The notes under the pieces were generated by a model. The model was not told the DNA's origin. It worked only from the letters and a program-made list of their open reading frames with translations, and made no database searches. DNA of 64,000 nucleotides from an uncultured Sutterella sp. (GTDB lineage: Bacteria; Pseudomonadota; Gammaproteobacteria; Burkholderiales; Burkholderiaceae_F): positions 25,939-89,938 of the forward strand of contig UQTE01000008.1 in assembly GCA_900543805.1 (NCBI GenBank). The letters run 5' to 3'. Below, piece after piece: positions 10,962 through 26,716 of this stretch. Both the position numbers and the translations under genes were made by a program. Position 1 is the first letter of the stretch. Every line of letters begins with the position of its first letter.

Positions 10962-11501
10962 TCAATTGCGGAACGGGAAGTTGAACCCGGCGAGAAGCGC
11001 CTTGGCTTCTTCGTCGGTCTTCGCCGTCGTGGTGATCGAAATGTTCATCCCGCGGACCGCATCGATCTTGTCGTATTCGATTTCCGGGAAGATGATCTGT
11101 TCCTTGAGACCGATGTTGTAGTTGCCACGGCCGTCAAAGGCGCGGCCGGAAACACCGCGGAAGTCGCGAACGCGCGGGAAAGCGACGGTCACGAGACGAT
11201 CGAGGAAGTCGTACATGCGTTCGCCGCGGAGCGTCACCATGCAGCCGATCGGCATGTTTTCGCGAATCTTGAAGTTCGCGATGGCCTTGCGGGTGCGCGT
11301 GATGACCGGCTTCTGACCGGCGATCTTGGTCATGTCGGCAACAGCGTTGTCGACGAGCTTCTTGTCGTTAACGGCTTCACCAACGCCCATGTTCAGCGTG
11401 ATCTTGGTGATACGCGGAACTTCCATAATGGACTTGTAACCGAACTTCTTGGTGAGTTCGGGAACGATGGTGTCGCGATAAATGGTAGCAAAACGAGACA
11501 T
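10962..11501 (-). CDS. rplE: 50S ribosomal protein L5
   Basis: L5 binds 5S rRNA and forms an intersubunit bridge with S13. The 179-residue length equals that of E. coli L5. Two adjacent ATG codons exist (11504, 11501). The second is preferred because GAGG then sits at a normal six-base distance. The end [13 protein letters not shown] is the conserved family terminus. Confidence 0.97.
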   Translation of the reverse strand: MSRFATIYRDTIVPELTKKFGYKSIMEVPRITKITLNMGVGEAVNDKKLVDNAVADMTKIAGQKPVITRTRKAIANFKIRENMPIGCMVTLRGERMYDFLDRLVTVAFPRVRDFRGVSGRAFDGRGNYNIGLKEQIIFPEIEYDKIDAVRGMNISITTTAKTDEEAKALLAGFNFPFRN

Positions 11502-11509
11502 CATCACCC

Positions 11510-11833
11510 TCATTCGGCCTTGGCACCGACAACGGCGCCGTTGCTCTTAAAGACACGGACCTTCTTGCCGTCGACGATCTGGAAACCGACGCGGTCGCCC
11601 TTGCCCGTTTCCGGATTGACCAACATGACGTTGGACTGATCGATCGGCATGGTCTTGTCGACGATCCCGCCGGCAACGCCGAGAGCGGGGTTCGGACGAA
11701 CATGCTTCTTAACGACGTTCACGCCTTCGACGAGAACGTGACGATCATCGACGCGGGAGAGGACGGTGCCCTTCGTGCCCTTGTCGCGGCCACAAATGAC
11801 GATGACTTCGTCACCCTTACGGATACGCTGCAT
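11510..11833 (-). CDS. rplX: 50S ribosomal protein L24
   Basis: L24 initiates 50S assembly by binding the 5' end of 23S rRNA and lines the nascent-chain tunnel exit. The 107-residue protein has a KOW motif near the N-terminus ([19 protein letters not shown]) and [13 protein letters not shown]. It is 12 nt after rplN. Confidence 0.97.
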   Translation of the reverse strand: MQRIRKGDEVIVICGRDKGTKGTVLSRVDDRHVLVEGVNVVKKHVRPNPALGVAGGIVDKTMPIDQSNVMLVNPETGKGDRVGFQIVDGKKVRVFKSNGAVVGAKAE

Positions 11834-11845
11834 CGCTTCTCCTTC

Positions 11846-12214
11846 TTAGATCACTTCGGGAGCGAGCGACACGATCTTCATAAACTGCTCGGTACGCAGT
11901 TCACGCGTAACCGGCCCGAAGATACGGGTGCCGATGGGCTCCAGCTTGTTGTTGAGCAGAACGGCGGCGTTACCGTCGAAGTTGATCGACGAGCCGTCGG
12001 GGCGGCGAACACCGTGGGCCGTGCGAACGACGACGGCGTTGTAGACTTCGCCCTTCTTGACGCGGCCGCGCGGGGCCGCTTCCTTGACCGTCACCTTGAT
12101 GACGTCACCGATGTTGGCGTAACGGCGCTTCGAGCCGCCCAACACCTTGATACACATCACCGAACGAGCGCCGGTGTTATCGGCGACGTCCAGTCGGCTT
12201 TGCATCTGAATCAT
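11846..12214 (-). CDS. rplN: 50S ribosomal protein L14
   Basis: L14 contacts 16S rRNA helix 44 and receives the silencing factor RsfS. The 122-residue protein starts [20 protein letters not shown] and ends [14 protein letters not shown], matching the family exactly in length. It heads the spc operon, and an unusually long 235-nt gap separates it from rpsQ and contains a strong promoter and hairpin. Confidence 0.98.
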   Translation of the reverse strand: MIQMQSRLDVADNTGARSVMCIKVLGGSKRRYANIGDVIKVTVKEAAPRGRVKKGEVYNAVVVRTAHGVRRPDGSSINFDGNAAVLLNNKLEPIGTRIFGPVTRELRTEQFMKIVSLAPEVI

Positions 12215-12349
12215 GGTTGAATAAATCCCAACTTATTCCGCAATGGCGGATAGTATTGGTCCCGTTACGGGAGGAAGATCTCGTTATTTCCGCCGTGAAA
12301 CCCGACCGTGTGTCGGGGTGGCGAAAAAGAACTCGACCCGAGAAAATGC

Positions 12350-12386
12350 ATCGCCCGGACTTACCACCAGGGCAGGTCCGGGCGAT
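12350..12386 (-). other. 11-bp hairpin at the 5' end of the rplN leader
   Basis: ATCGCCCGGAC (12350-12360) pairs perfectly with GTCCGGGCGAT (12376-12386). On the minus strand it begins about 3 nt after the predicted transcription start and is followed by GCATTTTCT, a weak terminator-like tail. It may be an attenuator or a stabilising 5' stem. Confidence 0.6.
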
Positions 12387-12395
12387 AGGGTTGCA

Positions 12396-12424
12396 ACTAT
12401 AAACGAAGGAATTCGTTCGTGCAA
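12396..12424 (-). promoter_or_regulatory. spc-operon promoter (TTGCAC-17-TATAGT)
   Basis: On the minus strand TTGCAC (12419-12424) and TATAGT (12396-12401) are separated by 17 nt. It would start transcription at about 12389, giving a leader of about 175 nt before rplN. The remainder of the rpsQ-rplN gap (12215-12349) shows no gene. Confidence 0.7.
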
Positions 12425-12449
12425 CCCGAATCAGCGAAATTTTTTCGCT

Positions 12450-12719
12450 TTAGAGGACGACGGCCTTTTCGAGGACTCGCGTCACGGTCCAGGACTTCGT
12501 CTTGGAGATGGGACGCGTTTCAGCGATTTCAACCTTGTCGCCTTCCTGGCAGCCGATTTCGTCGTGAGCGTGATACTTCTTGCTCTTGACGACGTACTTG
12601 CCGTAGAGGGGGTGCTTGACCTTACGTTCAACGAGGACCGTAACGGTCTTTTCCATCTTGGAGCTGGTCACCGTGCCCTGGAGGGTACGGGTCAGCGCTT
12701 CTTTGGTCTGTTCCGTCAT
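12450..12719 (-). CDS. rpsQ: 30S ribosomal protein S17
   Basis: S17 is an early-binding 30S protein at the 5' domain of 16S rRNA. The 89-residue OB-fold protein shows [20 protein letters not shown] and the [20 protein letters not shown] signature. Its start codon overlaps the rpmC stop codon (ATGA), which implies translational coupling. It is the last gene of the S10 operon. Confidence 0.97.
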   Translation of the reverse strand: MTEQTKEALTRTLQGTVTSSKMEKTVTVLVERKVKHPLYGKYVVKSKKYHAHDEIGCQEGDKVEIAETRPISKTKSWTVTRVLEKAVVL

Positions 12720-12910
12720 TTCGTGGTCGCCTTTTCGGTAAGGAGCGTACGGACGCGGGCGATGTCGCGACGCGTCTTACGCAACAAGCTGGTGTTCTGG
12801 AGCTGCTGGGTGGCCTGCTGCATGCGGAGCTTGAATTCCGTGTTGAGCAGGTCCTGCAATTCCTTCTGAAGAGCGTCCTTGTCGAGGGCGCGCATTTCTT
12901 TAACGTTCAT
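12716..12910 (-). CDS. rpmC: 50S ribosomal protein L29
   Basis: L29 lies at the tunnel exit and with L23 forms the docking site for trigger factor and SRP. The 64-residue protein begins [20 protein letters not shown] and consists of two predicted helices. ATG at 12910 gives the family length; a longer reading would enter rplP. It overlaps rpsQ by 4 nt. Confidence 0.96.
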   Translation of the reverse strand: MNVKEMRALDKDALQKELQDLLNTEFKLRMQQATQQLQNTSLLRKTRRDIARVRTLLTEKATTK

Positions 12911-12920
12911 GTCCGTCTCC

Positions 12921-13337
12921 TTACATGCCGATCTGGCGGACAACAAACGTGGTCTTCACGGGCAGCTTGGCGGCCGCGAGCGCGAAGGCTTCGCGGGCGA
13001 GCTGTTCGTCGACCCCGTCCATTTCATAAAGAACACGGCCCGGCTGCACCAAAGCGACCCAGTATTCCGGATTGCCCTTACCGTTACCCATACGGACTTC
13101 AGCAGGCTTGCTGGAGATGGGCTTGTCCGGGAAGATGCGGATCCAGACGCGGCCGCCACGCTTGATGTGACGCGTGATGGCACGACGGGCGGCTTCGATC
13201 TGGCGAGCGGTGATGCGACCGCGTTCGACAGTCTTCAGACCAAATTCACCGAACGACACGTTGGCGCCGCGGGTGGCGAGGCCGTAGTTACGGCCCTTCT
13301 GGTCCTTACGATATTTGCGACGATTGGGCTGCAGCAT
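12921..13337 (-). CDS. rplP: 50S ribosomal protein L16
   Basis: L16 binds near the A-site tRNA and organises the peptidyl-transferase region. The 138-residue protein starts [20 protein letters not shown] and ends [17 protein letters not shown]. It is 2 nt downstream of rpsC and 10 nt upstream of rpmC. Confidence 0.98.
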   Translation of the reverse strand: MLQPNRRKYRKDQKGRNYGLATRGANVSFGEFGLKTVERGRITARQIEAARRAITRHIKRGGRVWIRIFPDKPISSKPAEVRMGNGKGNPEYWVALVQPGRVLYEMDGVDEQLAREAFALAAAKLPVKTTFVVRQIGM

Positions 13338-13339
13338 CG

Positions 13340-14110
13340 TTATTCTCCGTCCTTAGCAGCGGGCTTGCGGGCCTGCTTGGAATCATTACGACGACCGTTG
13401 TTGCGGCGAGCACCGGGCTTGCCGGCACGGTCGCCCGGGCGACGGCTGCGGCGGTCTTCGCGGGGCTGTTCGGCTTCAACGGCGCCGAAGTTGTCACCCT
13501 TGTAGACCCAAACCTTGACGCCAACGACACCGTAGGTCGTGTGCGCTTCGGAGAAGCCGTAGTCGATGTTCGCACGGAGCGTGTGCAGAGGCACGCGGCC
13601 TTCACGGTACCATTCGGAGCGGGCGATGTCGGCGCCGTTGAGACGGCCCGAGGACATCACCTTGACGCCGAGGGCGCCGAGGCGCATGGCGTTCTGCATG
13701 GCGCGCTTCATGGCGCGGCGGAACATAACGCGCTTTTCGAGCTGCTGCGTGATGCCGTCGGCAATGAGCTGAGCGTCGAGCTCGGGGCGGCGAACTTCTT
13801 CGATGTTGACGTGAACGGGCACGCCCATCATCTTCTGAACTTCAGCCTTGAGCGCTTCGATGTCGGCGCCCTGCTTGCCGATCACAACACCGGGACGAGC
13901 CGAGAAGATCGTGATGCGAGCGTTGTTGGCCGGACGTTCGATGAGGATACGAGAGACGCTGGCGTTGCGGAGCTTCTTCATGAGGAAGCTGCGAACAGCA
14001 AGGTCTTCACCGAGCGTACGGGAGAATTCACGGCCGACCGCATACCAGCGCGACGTCCAGTTGCGCGTCACGGGAAGACGGAAGCCGGTGGGATTAATTT
14101 TCTGACCCAT
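13340..14110 (-). CDS. rpsC: 30S ribosomal protein S3
   Basis: S3 forms part of the mRNA entry channel and has helicase-related function. The 256-residue protein has the KH type II domain ([34 protein letters not shown]) and the C-terminal domain. It ends with a long basic extension (about residues 215-256, rich in R, K, G), which makes it longer than E. coli S3 (233 residues). Confidence 0.98.
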   Translation of the reverse strand: MGQKINPTGFRLPVTRNWTSRWYAVGREFSRTLGEDLAVRSFLMKKLRNASVSRILIERPANNARITIFSARPGVVIGKQGADIEALKAEVQKMMGVPVHVNIEEVRRPELDAQLIADGITQQLEKRVMFRRAMKRAMQNAMRLGALGVKVMSSGRLNGADIARSEWYREGRVPLHTLRANIDYGFSEAHTTYGVVGVKVWVYKGDNFGAVEAEQPREDRRSRRPGDRAGKPGARRNNGRRNDSKQARKPAAKDGE

Positions 14111-14119
14111 GGTACACCT

Positions 14120-14461
14120 TTACTTAGCTTGCGCGTCGCCAACGGTAATGTAGATGTGGCTCGTCTGCTTGTTGATGCGCGTGCCGCGGCCCTTGGCGCG
14201 GGCGGCGAAACGGCGCAGCGTAGCGGCCTTTTCGACGTGAATCTTCGTCACGAAGAGTTCGTCAACGTCAGCACCGTCATTGTGCTCGGCGTTGGCGATC
14301 GCCGAAAGGAGAGCCTTCTTGATGATGACCGCAGCCTTCTTCTGGGTGAAGGAAAGGATAACCAGGGCCTTGTCCACGGGCTTGCCGCGAACGAGGTCCG
14401 CAACCAGACGGCCCTTCTGAGCCGAAAGGCGGACGCCACGAACGATAGCAGTAGTTTCCAT
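14120..14461 (-). CDS. rplV: 50S ribosomal protein L22
   Basis: L22 lines the exit tunnel with its beta-hairpin; mutations there can give macrolide resistance. The 113-residue protein starts [20 protein letters not shown] and contains the hairpin with [18 protein letters not shown]. Its start directly abuts the rpsS stop. Confidence 0.97.
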   Translation of the reverse strand: METTAIVRGVRLSAQKGRLVADLVRGKPVDKALVILSFTQKKAAVIIKKALLSAIANAEHNDGADVDELFVTKIHVEKAATLRRFAARAKGRGTRINKQTSHIYITVGDAQAK

Positions 14462-14740
14462 TTACTTACCCACCTTCTTGTCACCGGCGGCGTGGCCCTT
14501 GAACGTGCGGGTGTGCGCAAATTCACCGAGCTTGTGGCCAACCATATTTTCGTTGATGTACACCGGCACATGCTGACGGCCGTTGTGAACGGCGATCGTG
14601 AGACCGATGAATTCAGGAAGAATGGTCGAACGACGCGACCAGGTCTTCAGCGGACGCTTGTCGCGGCTGGCCTGGGCGGCCTCAACCTTCTTCATCAGGT
14701 GCCCGTCAACAAACGGGCCTTTCTTCAAGGAACGAGACAT
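14462..14740 (-). CDS. rpsS: 30S ribosomal protein S19
   Basis: S19 lies in the 30S head with S13, near the A-site finger. The 92-residue protein starts [20 protein letters not shown] and contains [20 protein letters not shown]. It is 12 nt downstream of rplB and adjoins rplV without a gap. Confidence 0.98.
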   Translation of the reverse strand: MSRSLKKGPFVDGHLMKKVEAAQASRDKRPLKTWSRRSTILPEFIGLTIAVHNGRQHVPVYINENMVGHKLGEFAHTRTFKGHAAGDKKVGK

Positions 14741-14752
14741 TCTCAGGCCCCC

Positions 14753-15580
14753 TTACTTACGGTTACGGCGCGACACGATCATCGAGTCGGTGCGCTTGCT
14801 GTTGCGGGTACGATAGCCCTTCGTGAGCTGGCCCCACGGCGTGACAGGAGCACGACCGGTACCGGTCTTGCCTTCACCACCACCGTGCGGGTGATCCACC
14901 GGGTTCATGGCAACGCCACGGACCGTCGGACGGATGCCGCGCCAACGGGTGGCGCCGGCCTTGCCGAGTTCGCGCAGGCTGTTTTCTTCATTGCCGACCG
15001 TGCCGATCGTGGCGCGGCATTCAATGAGAACGCGGCGGACTTCGCCGGAGCGCAGACGGATCTGAGCGTATTCGCCTTCACGGGCGACGAGCTGAGCGAA
15101 GGCACCGGCGGCGCGGACGAGCTGAGCGCCCTTGCCCGGAAGGAGTTCGATGCAGTGAATCGTCGAACCGACCGGAATGTTGCGCAGCGGAAGCGTGTTG
15201 CCGACCTTGATGGGCGATTCCGGACCGTTCATGATTTCCTGGCCGACAACAAGGCCCTTCGGGGCGATGATGTAGCGGCGTTCACCGTCGGCATAAAGCA
15301 CGAGGGCGATGTTGGCGGAACGGTTCGGATCGTATTCGATACGTTCCACACGAGCGGGCACGCCGTCCTTGGCGCGCTTGAAGTCGATGATGCGATAAGC
15401 GCGCTTCGAACCGCCACCCTTATGGCGGCAGGTGATGTGCCCATTGTTGTTGCGACCGGAGCCGCGGTTCTTCTTTTCCGTCAACGGAGCATAGGGCTTG
15501 CCCTTGTGCAGTTCCTTGTTGACGACCTTAACCGCATGACGGCGACCGGCGGACGTCGGCTTGAGTTTGACGAGAGCCAT
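14753..15580 (-). CDS. rplB: 50S ribosomal protein L2
   Basis: L2 is a core 50S protein needed for subunit association and peptidyl-transferase activity. The 275-residue protein contains the conserved [18 protein letters not shown] loop with its functionally important histidine. Its start overlaps the rplW stop by one base. Confidence 0.98.
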   Translation of the reverse strand: MALVKLKPTSAGRRHAVKVVNKELHKGKPYAPLTEKKNRGSGRNNNGHITCRHKGGGSKRAYRIIDFKRAKDGVPARVERIEYDPNRSANIALVLYADGERRYIIAPKGLVVGQEIMNGPESPIKVGNTLPLRNIPVGSTIHCIELLPGKGAQLVRAAGAFAQLVAREGEYAQIRLRSGEVRRVLIECRATIGTVGNEENSLRELGKAGATRWRGIRPTVRGVAMNPVDHPHGGGEGKTGTGRAPVTPWGQLTKGYRTRNSKRTDSMIVSRRNRK

Positions 15581-15879
15581 TACTTCACCTCTTGCGCGAA
15601 GTTGATTTCCTGACCTTCAGCGAGGGCGACGTAAGCCTTGCGAACGTCGCTGCGCTTGCCCATGAAACGGCCGAAGCGCTTCTGCTTGCCCTTGGTATTC
15701 AGGATCTGAACGGATTCGACCTTGACGTTGAAGAGCTTTTCAACGGCGGCCTTGACCTCTGCCTTGGTGGCGTCGGGGATCACCACGAACGCGAGCTGAT
15801 TGTGCTTTTCGCCAATCATCGTGCTCTTTTCGGTGATGACCGGGCCGCAGAGGACCTTCATAAGACGTTCCTGGTTCAT
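15580..15879 (-). CDS. rplW: 50S ribosomal protein L23
   Basis: L23 sits at the tunnel exit and binds trigger factor and SRP. The 99-residue protein begins [20 protein letters not shown], matching the family start, and has the extended loop [20 protein letters not shown]. It overlaps rplD by 4 nt (ATGA) and rplB by 1 nt, indicating tight coupling. Confidence 0.97.
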   Translation of the reverse strand: MNQERLMKVLCGPVITEKSTMIGEKHNQLAFVVIPDATKAEVKAAVEKLFNVKVESVQILNTKGKQKRFGRFMGKRSDVRKAYVALAEGQEINFAQEVK

Positions 15880-16493
15880 GCCAACATCTCCTCAATCTCA
15901 GCAACAGCGGCCTTCGTGAGCACAACCTTATCGAAATAAAGCAGGCACAGCGGGTCGACATAGCGCGTAGGCACAACCAGGACATCCTTGATGTTGCGCG
16001 AGGCAAGGATCAGGTTGTCGTCAAGTTCTTCGGCGCCGACGACGATCATGGTCTTCGTAACGAGACCCATCGTCTTGAGCTGGGCGACGAAAGCCTTGGT
16101 CTTGGGCAGTTCGGCCTTGATCGTTTCGATCACGCAAAGACGTTCATCCGCGACGAGCTTCGAGAAGATGGTGGCCATGCCGGCGCGGTACATCTTCTTG
16201 TTGACCTTCTGCGAGAAGTTTTCATCGGGCTTGTTCGGGAAGGCACGACCGCCATGACGCCAAACCGGCGAGGAAGTCATACCCGAACGGGCGCGACCCG
16301 TGCCCTTCTGACGCCAGGGCTTCTTGGTCGAATGATGAACCTCAGCGCGGGTGAGCTGAGCACGCGTACCGAGACGCGCATTGGCCTGGTAGGCAACCAC
16401 GATCTGGTGCACCAGAGCTTCGTTGTATTCACGACCGAACACGGCGTCGGCAGCTTCGTGCTTAACCTGTTCGTTCAGGACATTCAGTTCCAT
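15876..16493 (-). CDS. rplD: 50S ribosomal protein L4
   Basis: L4 lines the constriction of the exit tunnel and in enterobacteria autoregulates the S10 operon. The 205-residue protein carries the tunnel loop [20 protein letters not shown], and the C-terminal domain includes [20 protein letters not shown]. An L4-responsive S10 leader is not apparent: the rpsJ leader is under 50 nt. Confidence 0.98.
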   Translation of the reverse strand: MELNVLNEQVKHEAADAVFGREYNEALVHQIVVAYQANARLGTRAQLTRAEVHHSTKKPWRQKGTGRARSGMTSSPVWRHGGRAFPNKPDENFSQKVNKKMYRAGMATIFSKLVADERLCVIETIKAELPKTKAFVAQLKTMGLVTKTMIVVGAEELDDNLILASRNIKDVLVVPTRYVDPLCLLYFDKVVLTKAAVAEIEEMLA

Positions 16494-16504
16494 TGTTTCG
16501 CTCC

Positions 16505-17149
16505 TTACGCCTTCACAGCGGGACGAACGACGACCTTGCCGCCCTTGGCGCCCGGAACGGCACCGCGAACCAACAGAAGCTGACGTTCAGTGTCAACACG
16601 CGCGATCACGAGATTCTGGGTCGTGCGCTGGACATCACCCAAATGACCCGCCATACGCTTGCCGGGGAACACGCGGCCCGGGTCCTGACGGTTACCGATG
16701 GAACCGGGAGCACGGGTCGTCACGGAGTTACCGTGCGAAGCGCGGTTGGACGAGAAGTGGTGACGCTTGATGGCGCCGGCGAAACCCTTACCGATCGTGG
16801 TACCGGTCACGTCAACCTTCTGACCTTCCTTGAACATGTCGCAGGAAAGGGTCATACCGGGCTTGAATTCGGCGACCTGGTTTTCGTCGATATGGAATTC
16901 CTTGAGCATGGAACCGGCTTCCACGCCAGCCTTAGCATACTGACCGGCGAGGGGCTTGCTCACGCGCGAGGGCTTCTTGGAGCCGAACGCGACTTGGATT
17001 GCGTTGTAGCCGTCGGTTTCGACCGTCTTCACCATCGTGACACGGTTGTTCGACACATCGAGGACCGTCACGGGAACGGAAACACCGTCTTCCGTGAAGA
17101 TACGCGTCATGCCGATCTTGCGACCGACGAGGCCGAGCTTATCACTCAT
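16505..17149 (-). CDS. rplC: 50S ribosomal protein L3
   Basis: L3 is an assembly-initiating protein whose loop reaches the peptidyl-transferase centre. The 214-residue protein begins [20 protein letters not shown] and contains [23 protein letters not shown] at 17149 has GGAG at a normal distance. The 155-nt gap from rpsJ ends in a 6-bp hairpin (17162-17167/17176-17181) just before this ribosome-binding site. Confidence 0.97.
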   Translation of the reverse strand: MSDKLGLVGRKIGMTRIFTEDGVSVPVTVLDVSNNRVTMVKTVETDGYNAIQVAFGSKKPSRVSKPLAGQYAKAGVEAGSMLKEFHIDENQVAEFKPGMTLSCDMFKEGQKVDVTGTTIGKGFAGAIKRHHFSSNRASHGNSVTTRAPGSIGNRQDPGRVFPGKRMAGHLGDVQRTTQNLVIARVDTERQLLLVRGAVPGAKGGKVVVRPAVKA

Positions 17150-17161
17150 TGTTTTCTCCAC

Positions 17162-17181
17162 CCCGGCTACGATTGGCCGGG
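17162..17181 (-). other. Hairpin just upstream of the rplC ribosome-binding site
   Basis: CCCGGC (17162-17167) pairs with GCCGGG (17176-17181). On the minus strand it is followed at once by GTGGAGAAAACAATG, so it could modulate rplC translation. The rest of the 155-nt rpsJ-rplC gap shows nothing recognisable. Confidence 0.35.
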
Positions 17182-17304
17182 ACCGTTTTTCAAAAGAAAG
17201 CCATTCACCCGAAAGGGATCAGGCAGAAAGGCGCGATTTTAAACGTAAATCAACGACTTACGCAACGAAGCGGGTCGATTTTTTACGATCGCGATAAAAA
17301 CCGA

Positions 17305-17616
17305 TTACTGGACCTTGATCTTGACATCCACGCCGGCGGGAAGGTCGAGCTTCATGAGCGCGTCCACCGTCTTGTCCGTCGGATCAACGATGTCCATCAG
17401 ACGCTGATGCGTGCGGATTTCGAGCTGATCGCGGCTGGTCTTGTTGACGTGCGGGGAACGGAGGATGTCGAAGCGCTGAATGCGCGTGGGAAGGGGAACG
17501 GGGCCACGGACCACGGCGCCGGTGCGCTTGGCGGTGTCGACGATTTCGAGAGCCGACTGGTCGATGAGCTTGTAGTCGTAGGCCTTGAGGCGAATGCGAA
17601 TGCGCTGGGACTGCAT
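17305..17616 (-). CDS. rpsJ: 30S ribosomal protein S10 / NusE
   Basis: S10 is a 30S head protein and, as NusE, joins antitermination complexes with NusB and links NusG to the ribosome. The 103-residue protein starts [20 protein letters not shown] and contains the long loop [23 protein letters not shown] at 17616 follows AGGAA. It heads the S10 operon, with a promoter embedded in the tuf1 terminator just upstream. Confidence 0.98.
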   Translation of the reverse strand: MQSQRIRIRLKAYDYKLIDQSALEIVDTAKRTGAVVRGPVPLPTRIQRFDILRSPHVNKTSRDQLEIRTHQRLMDIVDPTDKTVDALMKLDLPAGVDVKIKVQ

Positions 17617-17650
17617 TTCGTAATTCCTGTAAAAAGAACATAAAAAAGAA

Positions 17651-17683
17651 CAGAGGATGCGGAGTATAACCCCGCATCCTCTG
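17651..17683 (-). terminator. Terminator after tuf1
   Basis: CAGAGGATGCGG (17651-17662) pairs perfectly with CCGCATCCTCTG (17672-17683) around a 9-nt loop. On the minus strand the stem is followed by TTCTTTTTT. The loop carries the -10 hexamer of the S10-operon promoter. Confidence 0.9.
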
Positions 17684-17691
17684 CTTTTCAA
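17663..17691 (-). promoter_or_regulatory. S10-operon promoter inside the tuf1 terminator (TTGAAA-17-TATACT)
   Basis: On the minus strand TTGAAA (17686-17691) lies just before the terminator stem, and TATACT (17663-17668) lies in its loop, with a 17-nt spacer. The start would fall in the descending arm of the stem, near 17656. New S10 transcripts would thus not contain the whole hairpin. Confidence 0.7.
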
Positions 17692-17728
17692 CTGAATGTG
17701 CTCAGTTTTTTTCGCGATGCTTCGAAAA

Positions 17729-18919
17729 TTATTCGATGATCGCGGCAACGACACCAGCGCCGACGGTGTGACCGCCTTCACGGATGGCGAAGCGAAGGCC
17801 CTGTTCCATGGCGATCGGGCAGATGAGCTGAACCGTCATCTGGATGTTGTCGCCAGGCATGACCATTTCGACGCCTTCCGGCAGTTCGATCGTGCCCGTA
17901 ACGTCCGTCGTACGGAAGTAGAACTGCGGACGATAGCCCTTGAAGAACGGCGTGTGACGGCCGCCTTCTTCCTTCGTCAGGACGTAAACTTCGCCCTTGA
18001 AGTGGGTGTGCGGGGTGATGGAGCCCGGCTTGGCAAGAACCTGGCCGCGTTCGACTTCTTCACGCTTCGTGCCGCGCAGGAGGATACCGACGTTGTCGCC
18101 GGCCTGACCCTGGTCGAGCAGCTTGCGGAACATTTCGACGCCCGTGCAGGTCGTCTTGTTCGTGGGCTTGATGCCGACGATTTCGATTTCGTCGCCAACC
18201 TTGATCACACCGCGTTCAACACGGCCCGTCACAACCGTACCGCGGCCGGAGATCGAGAACACGTCTTCGATCGGCATGAGGAACGGCTGGTCCACGGCGC
18301 GTTCCGGCGTCGGGATGTAGCTGTCGAGCGTGGCGGCGAGTTCCATGATGGCCGGTTCGCCGAGCGGGCTCTGGTCGCCTTCGAGGGCGAGCTTGGCGGA
18401 ACCCTTGATGATGGGGATTTCGTCGCCGGGGAAGTCGTAGGACGAGAGAAGTTCGCGAACTTCCATTTCAACGAGTTCGAGAAGTTCTTCGTCGTCGACC
18501 ATGTCGCACTTGTTCAGGAAGACGATGATGTAGGGAACACCCACCTGGCGGGCCAGAAGGATGTGTTCACGCGTCTGCGGCATCGGACCGTCAGCGGCCG
18601 AAACCACCAGGATCGCGCCGTCCATCTGGGCGGCACCCGTAATCATGTTCTTCACGTAGTCAGCGTGCCCCGGGCAGTCCACGTGGGCATAGTGACGGTG
18701 TTCCGTTTCGTATTCGACGTGAGCCGTGTTGATCGTGATGCCACGGGCCTTTTCTTCAGGAGCCGCGTCGATCTGGTCGTACGCCTTGGCTTCACCGCCG
18801 AAGTGGCGCGAAAGAATCGTCGTGATGGCGGCGGTCAGCGTGGTCTTACCGTGGTCCACGTGACCGATGGTGCCCACGTTGACGTGGGGCTTGGTACGTT
18901 CAAACTTACCCTTGGCCAT
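17729..18919 (-). CDS. tuf: Elongation factor Tu (copy 1)
   Basis: EF-Tu delivers aminoacyl-tRNA to the ribosomal A site with GTP. The 396-residue protein has G1 [10 protein letters not shown]3 [12 protein letters not shown] and G4 NKCDM, followed by domains 2 and 3. Its coding sequence appears identical to the copy at 35037-36227. It follows fusA by 51 nt. A promoter (CTGACA-18-TACAAT) overlaps the end of fusA, so copy 1 need not depend on str-operon read-through. Confidence 0.99.
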   Translation of the reverse strand: MAKGKFERTKPHVNVGTIGHVDHGKTTLTAAITTILSRHFGGEAKAYDQIDAAPEEKARGITINTAHVEYETEHRHYAHVDCPGHADYVKNMITGAAQMDGAILVVSAADGPMPQTREHILLARQVGVPYIIVFLNKCDMVDDEELLELVEMEVRELLSSYDFPGDEIPIIKGSAKLALEGDQSPLGEPAIMELAATLDSYIPTPERAVDQPFLMPIEDVFSISGRGTVVTGRVERGVIKVGDEIEIVGIKPTNKTTCTGVEMFRKLLDQGQAGDNVGILLRGTKREEVERGQVLAKPGSITPHTHFKGEVYVLTKEEGGRHTPFFKGYRPQFYFRTTDVTGTIELPEGVEMVMPGDNIQMTVQLICPIAMEQGLRFAIREGGHTVGAGVVAAIIE

Positions 18920-18970
18920 TTTGGTCCTCAGATGATTGAATTGGTTAAATAAACGTGATTGTAGGAAAAC

Positions 18971-21073
<2,103 letters not shown>

Positions 21074-21095
21074 TTAAAGGTCCTCTATGGTAAGC

Positions 21096-21123
21096 CGCAC
21101 ACGATCGGGAAGGACCGTGTGCG
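21096..21123 (-). other. Hairpin between rpsG and fusA
   Basis: CGCACACG (21096-21103) and CGTGTGCG (21116-21123) form a perfect 8-bp stem with a 12-nt loop, about 20 nt upstream of the fusA start. There is no T-run. It may control fusA translation or mRNA processing. Confidence 0.4.
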
Positions 21124-21134
21124 TCAGTAGCAAA

Positions 21135-21605
21135 TTAGAAGCGGAAGTGCGAGAAGGCCTTGTTGGCTTCAGCCATACGATGGACTTCGTCACGCTTCTT
21201 CATGGCGCCGCCACGACCTTCGGCCGCATCGAGCAGCTCGCCGGCAAGGCGCTGCGGCATGGACTTTTCAGAACGCTTCTTGGCGGATTCGCGCAACCAG
21301 CGCATGGCAAGCGCCATACGACGGACCGGACGGACTTCGACCGGGACCTGGTAGTTGGCGCCGCCAACGCGGCGGGACTTGACTTCCACCAGCGGACGGA
21401 CGTTGTTGAGCGCGGTGGTGAACACTTCAAGCGCGTTCTTTCCAGTCTTTTCTTCGATCTGGGCAAGGGCGCCGTAAACGATGCGTTCGGCGACGGCCTT
21501 CTTGCCATCGAGCATGATCACATTGATGAACTTCGTGATTTCAACGCTGCCGAACTTCGGATCCGGCAAAACTTCGCGTTTCGGTACTTCGCGACGACGG
21601 GGCAT
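21135..21605 (-). CDS. rpsG: 30S ribosomal protein S7
   Basis: S7 nucleates the 30S head; in E. coli it represses its own operon by binding the rpsL-rpsG gap. The 156-residue protein begins [20 protein letters not shown] and contains KMAPRRM-like [20 protein letters not shown]. The upstream 158-nt gap is rich in hairpins, compatible with similar control. Confidence 0.98.
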   Translation of the reverse strand: MPRRREVPKREVLPDPKFGSVEITKFINVIMLDGKKAVAERIVYGALAQIEEKTGKNALEVFTTALNNVRPLVEVKSRRVGGANYQVPVEVRPVRRMALAMRWLRESAKKRSEKSMPQRLAGELLDAAEGRGGAMKKRDEVHRMAEANKAFSHFRF

Positions 21606-21763
21606 TTGAATTCCTCTTTCGTGTCTTCAGTCGATGCCGAGCAACGGTAAAAAAGAATGCGCTCGGCAAATGGTTTCTACAGCGATCCAAAGGATCGCGA
21701 CTTACTCGGCTCCCACTCCACCCGGAGCGGAACCGTTTGTCCACGGCGCGTGCCGCGAATGGT
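21606..21763 (-). other. Structured rpsL-rpsG intergenic region
   Basis: Two clear stems occur: TGCCGAGC (21635-21642) with GCTCGGCA (21661-21668), and GCGATCC (21682-21688) with GGATCGC (21692-21698) around AAA. The E. coli equivalent binds S7, so this is a candidate S7 autoregulatory site by position. The stems are seen; the function is inferred. Confidence 0.4.
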
Positions 21764-22141
21764 TTAAGCGGCCTTGGGTCGCTTGGCACCGTACTTGGAA
21801 CGGGCCTGCTTACGGTCCTTGACGCCCTGCGTGTCGAGGGAGCCGCGAACGATGTGGTAACGCACACCCGGCAAGTCCTTCACACGGCCGCCACGGATCA
21901 GAACCACGGAGTGTTCCTGAAGGTTGTGGCCTTCACCGCCGATGTAGGAGATGACTTCGAAACCGTTCGTGAGGCGCACCTTGGCAACCTTACGGAGAGC
22001 GGAGTTCGGCTTCTTCGGCGTCGTGGTGTAGACGCGCGTGCAAACGCCACGCTTCTGCGGGCAGTTCTTCAAAGCGGGGCTCTTGCTCTTGTCATGAGTG
22101 AGCTCGCGGGGCTTGCGAACAAGCTGGTTAATAGTAGGCAT
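21764..22141 (-). CDS. rpsL: 30S ribosomal protein S12
   Basis: S12 monitors codon-anticodon pairing at the decoding centre. The 125-residue protein carries [16 protein letters not shown] and [20 protein letters not shown], with lysine at both classical streptomycin-resistance positions (43 and 88 by family numbering), that is, the sensitive form. It heads the str cluster, with a TTGACA promoter upstream. Confidence 0.98.
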   Translation of the reverse strand: MPTINQLVRKPRELTHDKSKSPALKNCPQKRGVCTRVYTTTPKKPNSALRKVAKVRLTNGFEVISYIGGEGHNLQEHSVVLIRGGRVKDLPGVRYHIVRGSLDTQGVKDRKQARSKYGAKRPKAA

Positions 22142-22247
22142 ATACGTCCGTCTAAAACAATTGAATCCCCAACGACATTGAGGATTCGGGAGGATAAACG
22201 CTTTCTCGCCGCGGGAGGAAAAAATCCGTTGGCTCGAAAAGCATGTG

Positions 22248-22277
22248 ATTTTCGAACAATTTTCTCGGACCTGTCAA
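22248..22277 (-). promoter_or_regulatory. str-operon promoter (TTGACA-18-GAAAAT)
   Basis: On the minus strand a perfect -35 TTGACA (22272-22277) is followed after 18 nt by GAAAAT (22248-22253), a four-of-six -10. The leader to rpsL is about 100 nt and contains a GAATCC/GGATTC stem near 22162-22187. Confidence 0.5.
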
Positions 22278-22312
22278 GTGAAAAGCCCATGAAATTACTG
22301 TCCAAATGATGC

Positions 22313-22343
22313 GGGCCTCCGCGGGAGGTTCCCGCGAAGGCCC
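22313..22343 (-). terminator. Hairpin terminator after rpoC
   Basis: GGGCCT+CGCGGG (22313-22318, 22320-22325) pairs with CCCGCG+AGGCCC (22331-22336, 22338-22343) around a 5-nt loop. It is very stable, but the T-run on the minus strand is poor (GCATCATTT), so its efficiency is uncertain. Confidence 0.6.
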
Positions 22344-22378
22344 GTTTTCGGTTGCCCTACCCTATCGGGTCGCGCTCA

Positions 22379-26701
<4,323 letters not shown>

Positions 26702-26716
26702 CGCTTTCAATTCCTC

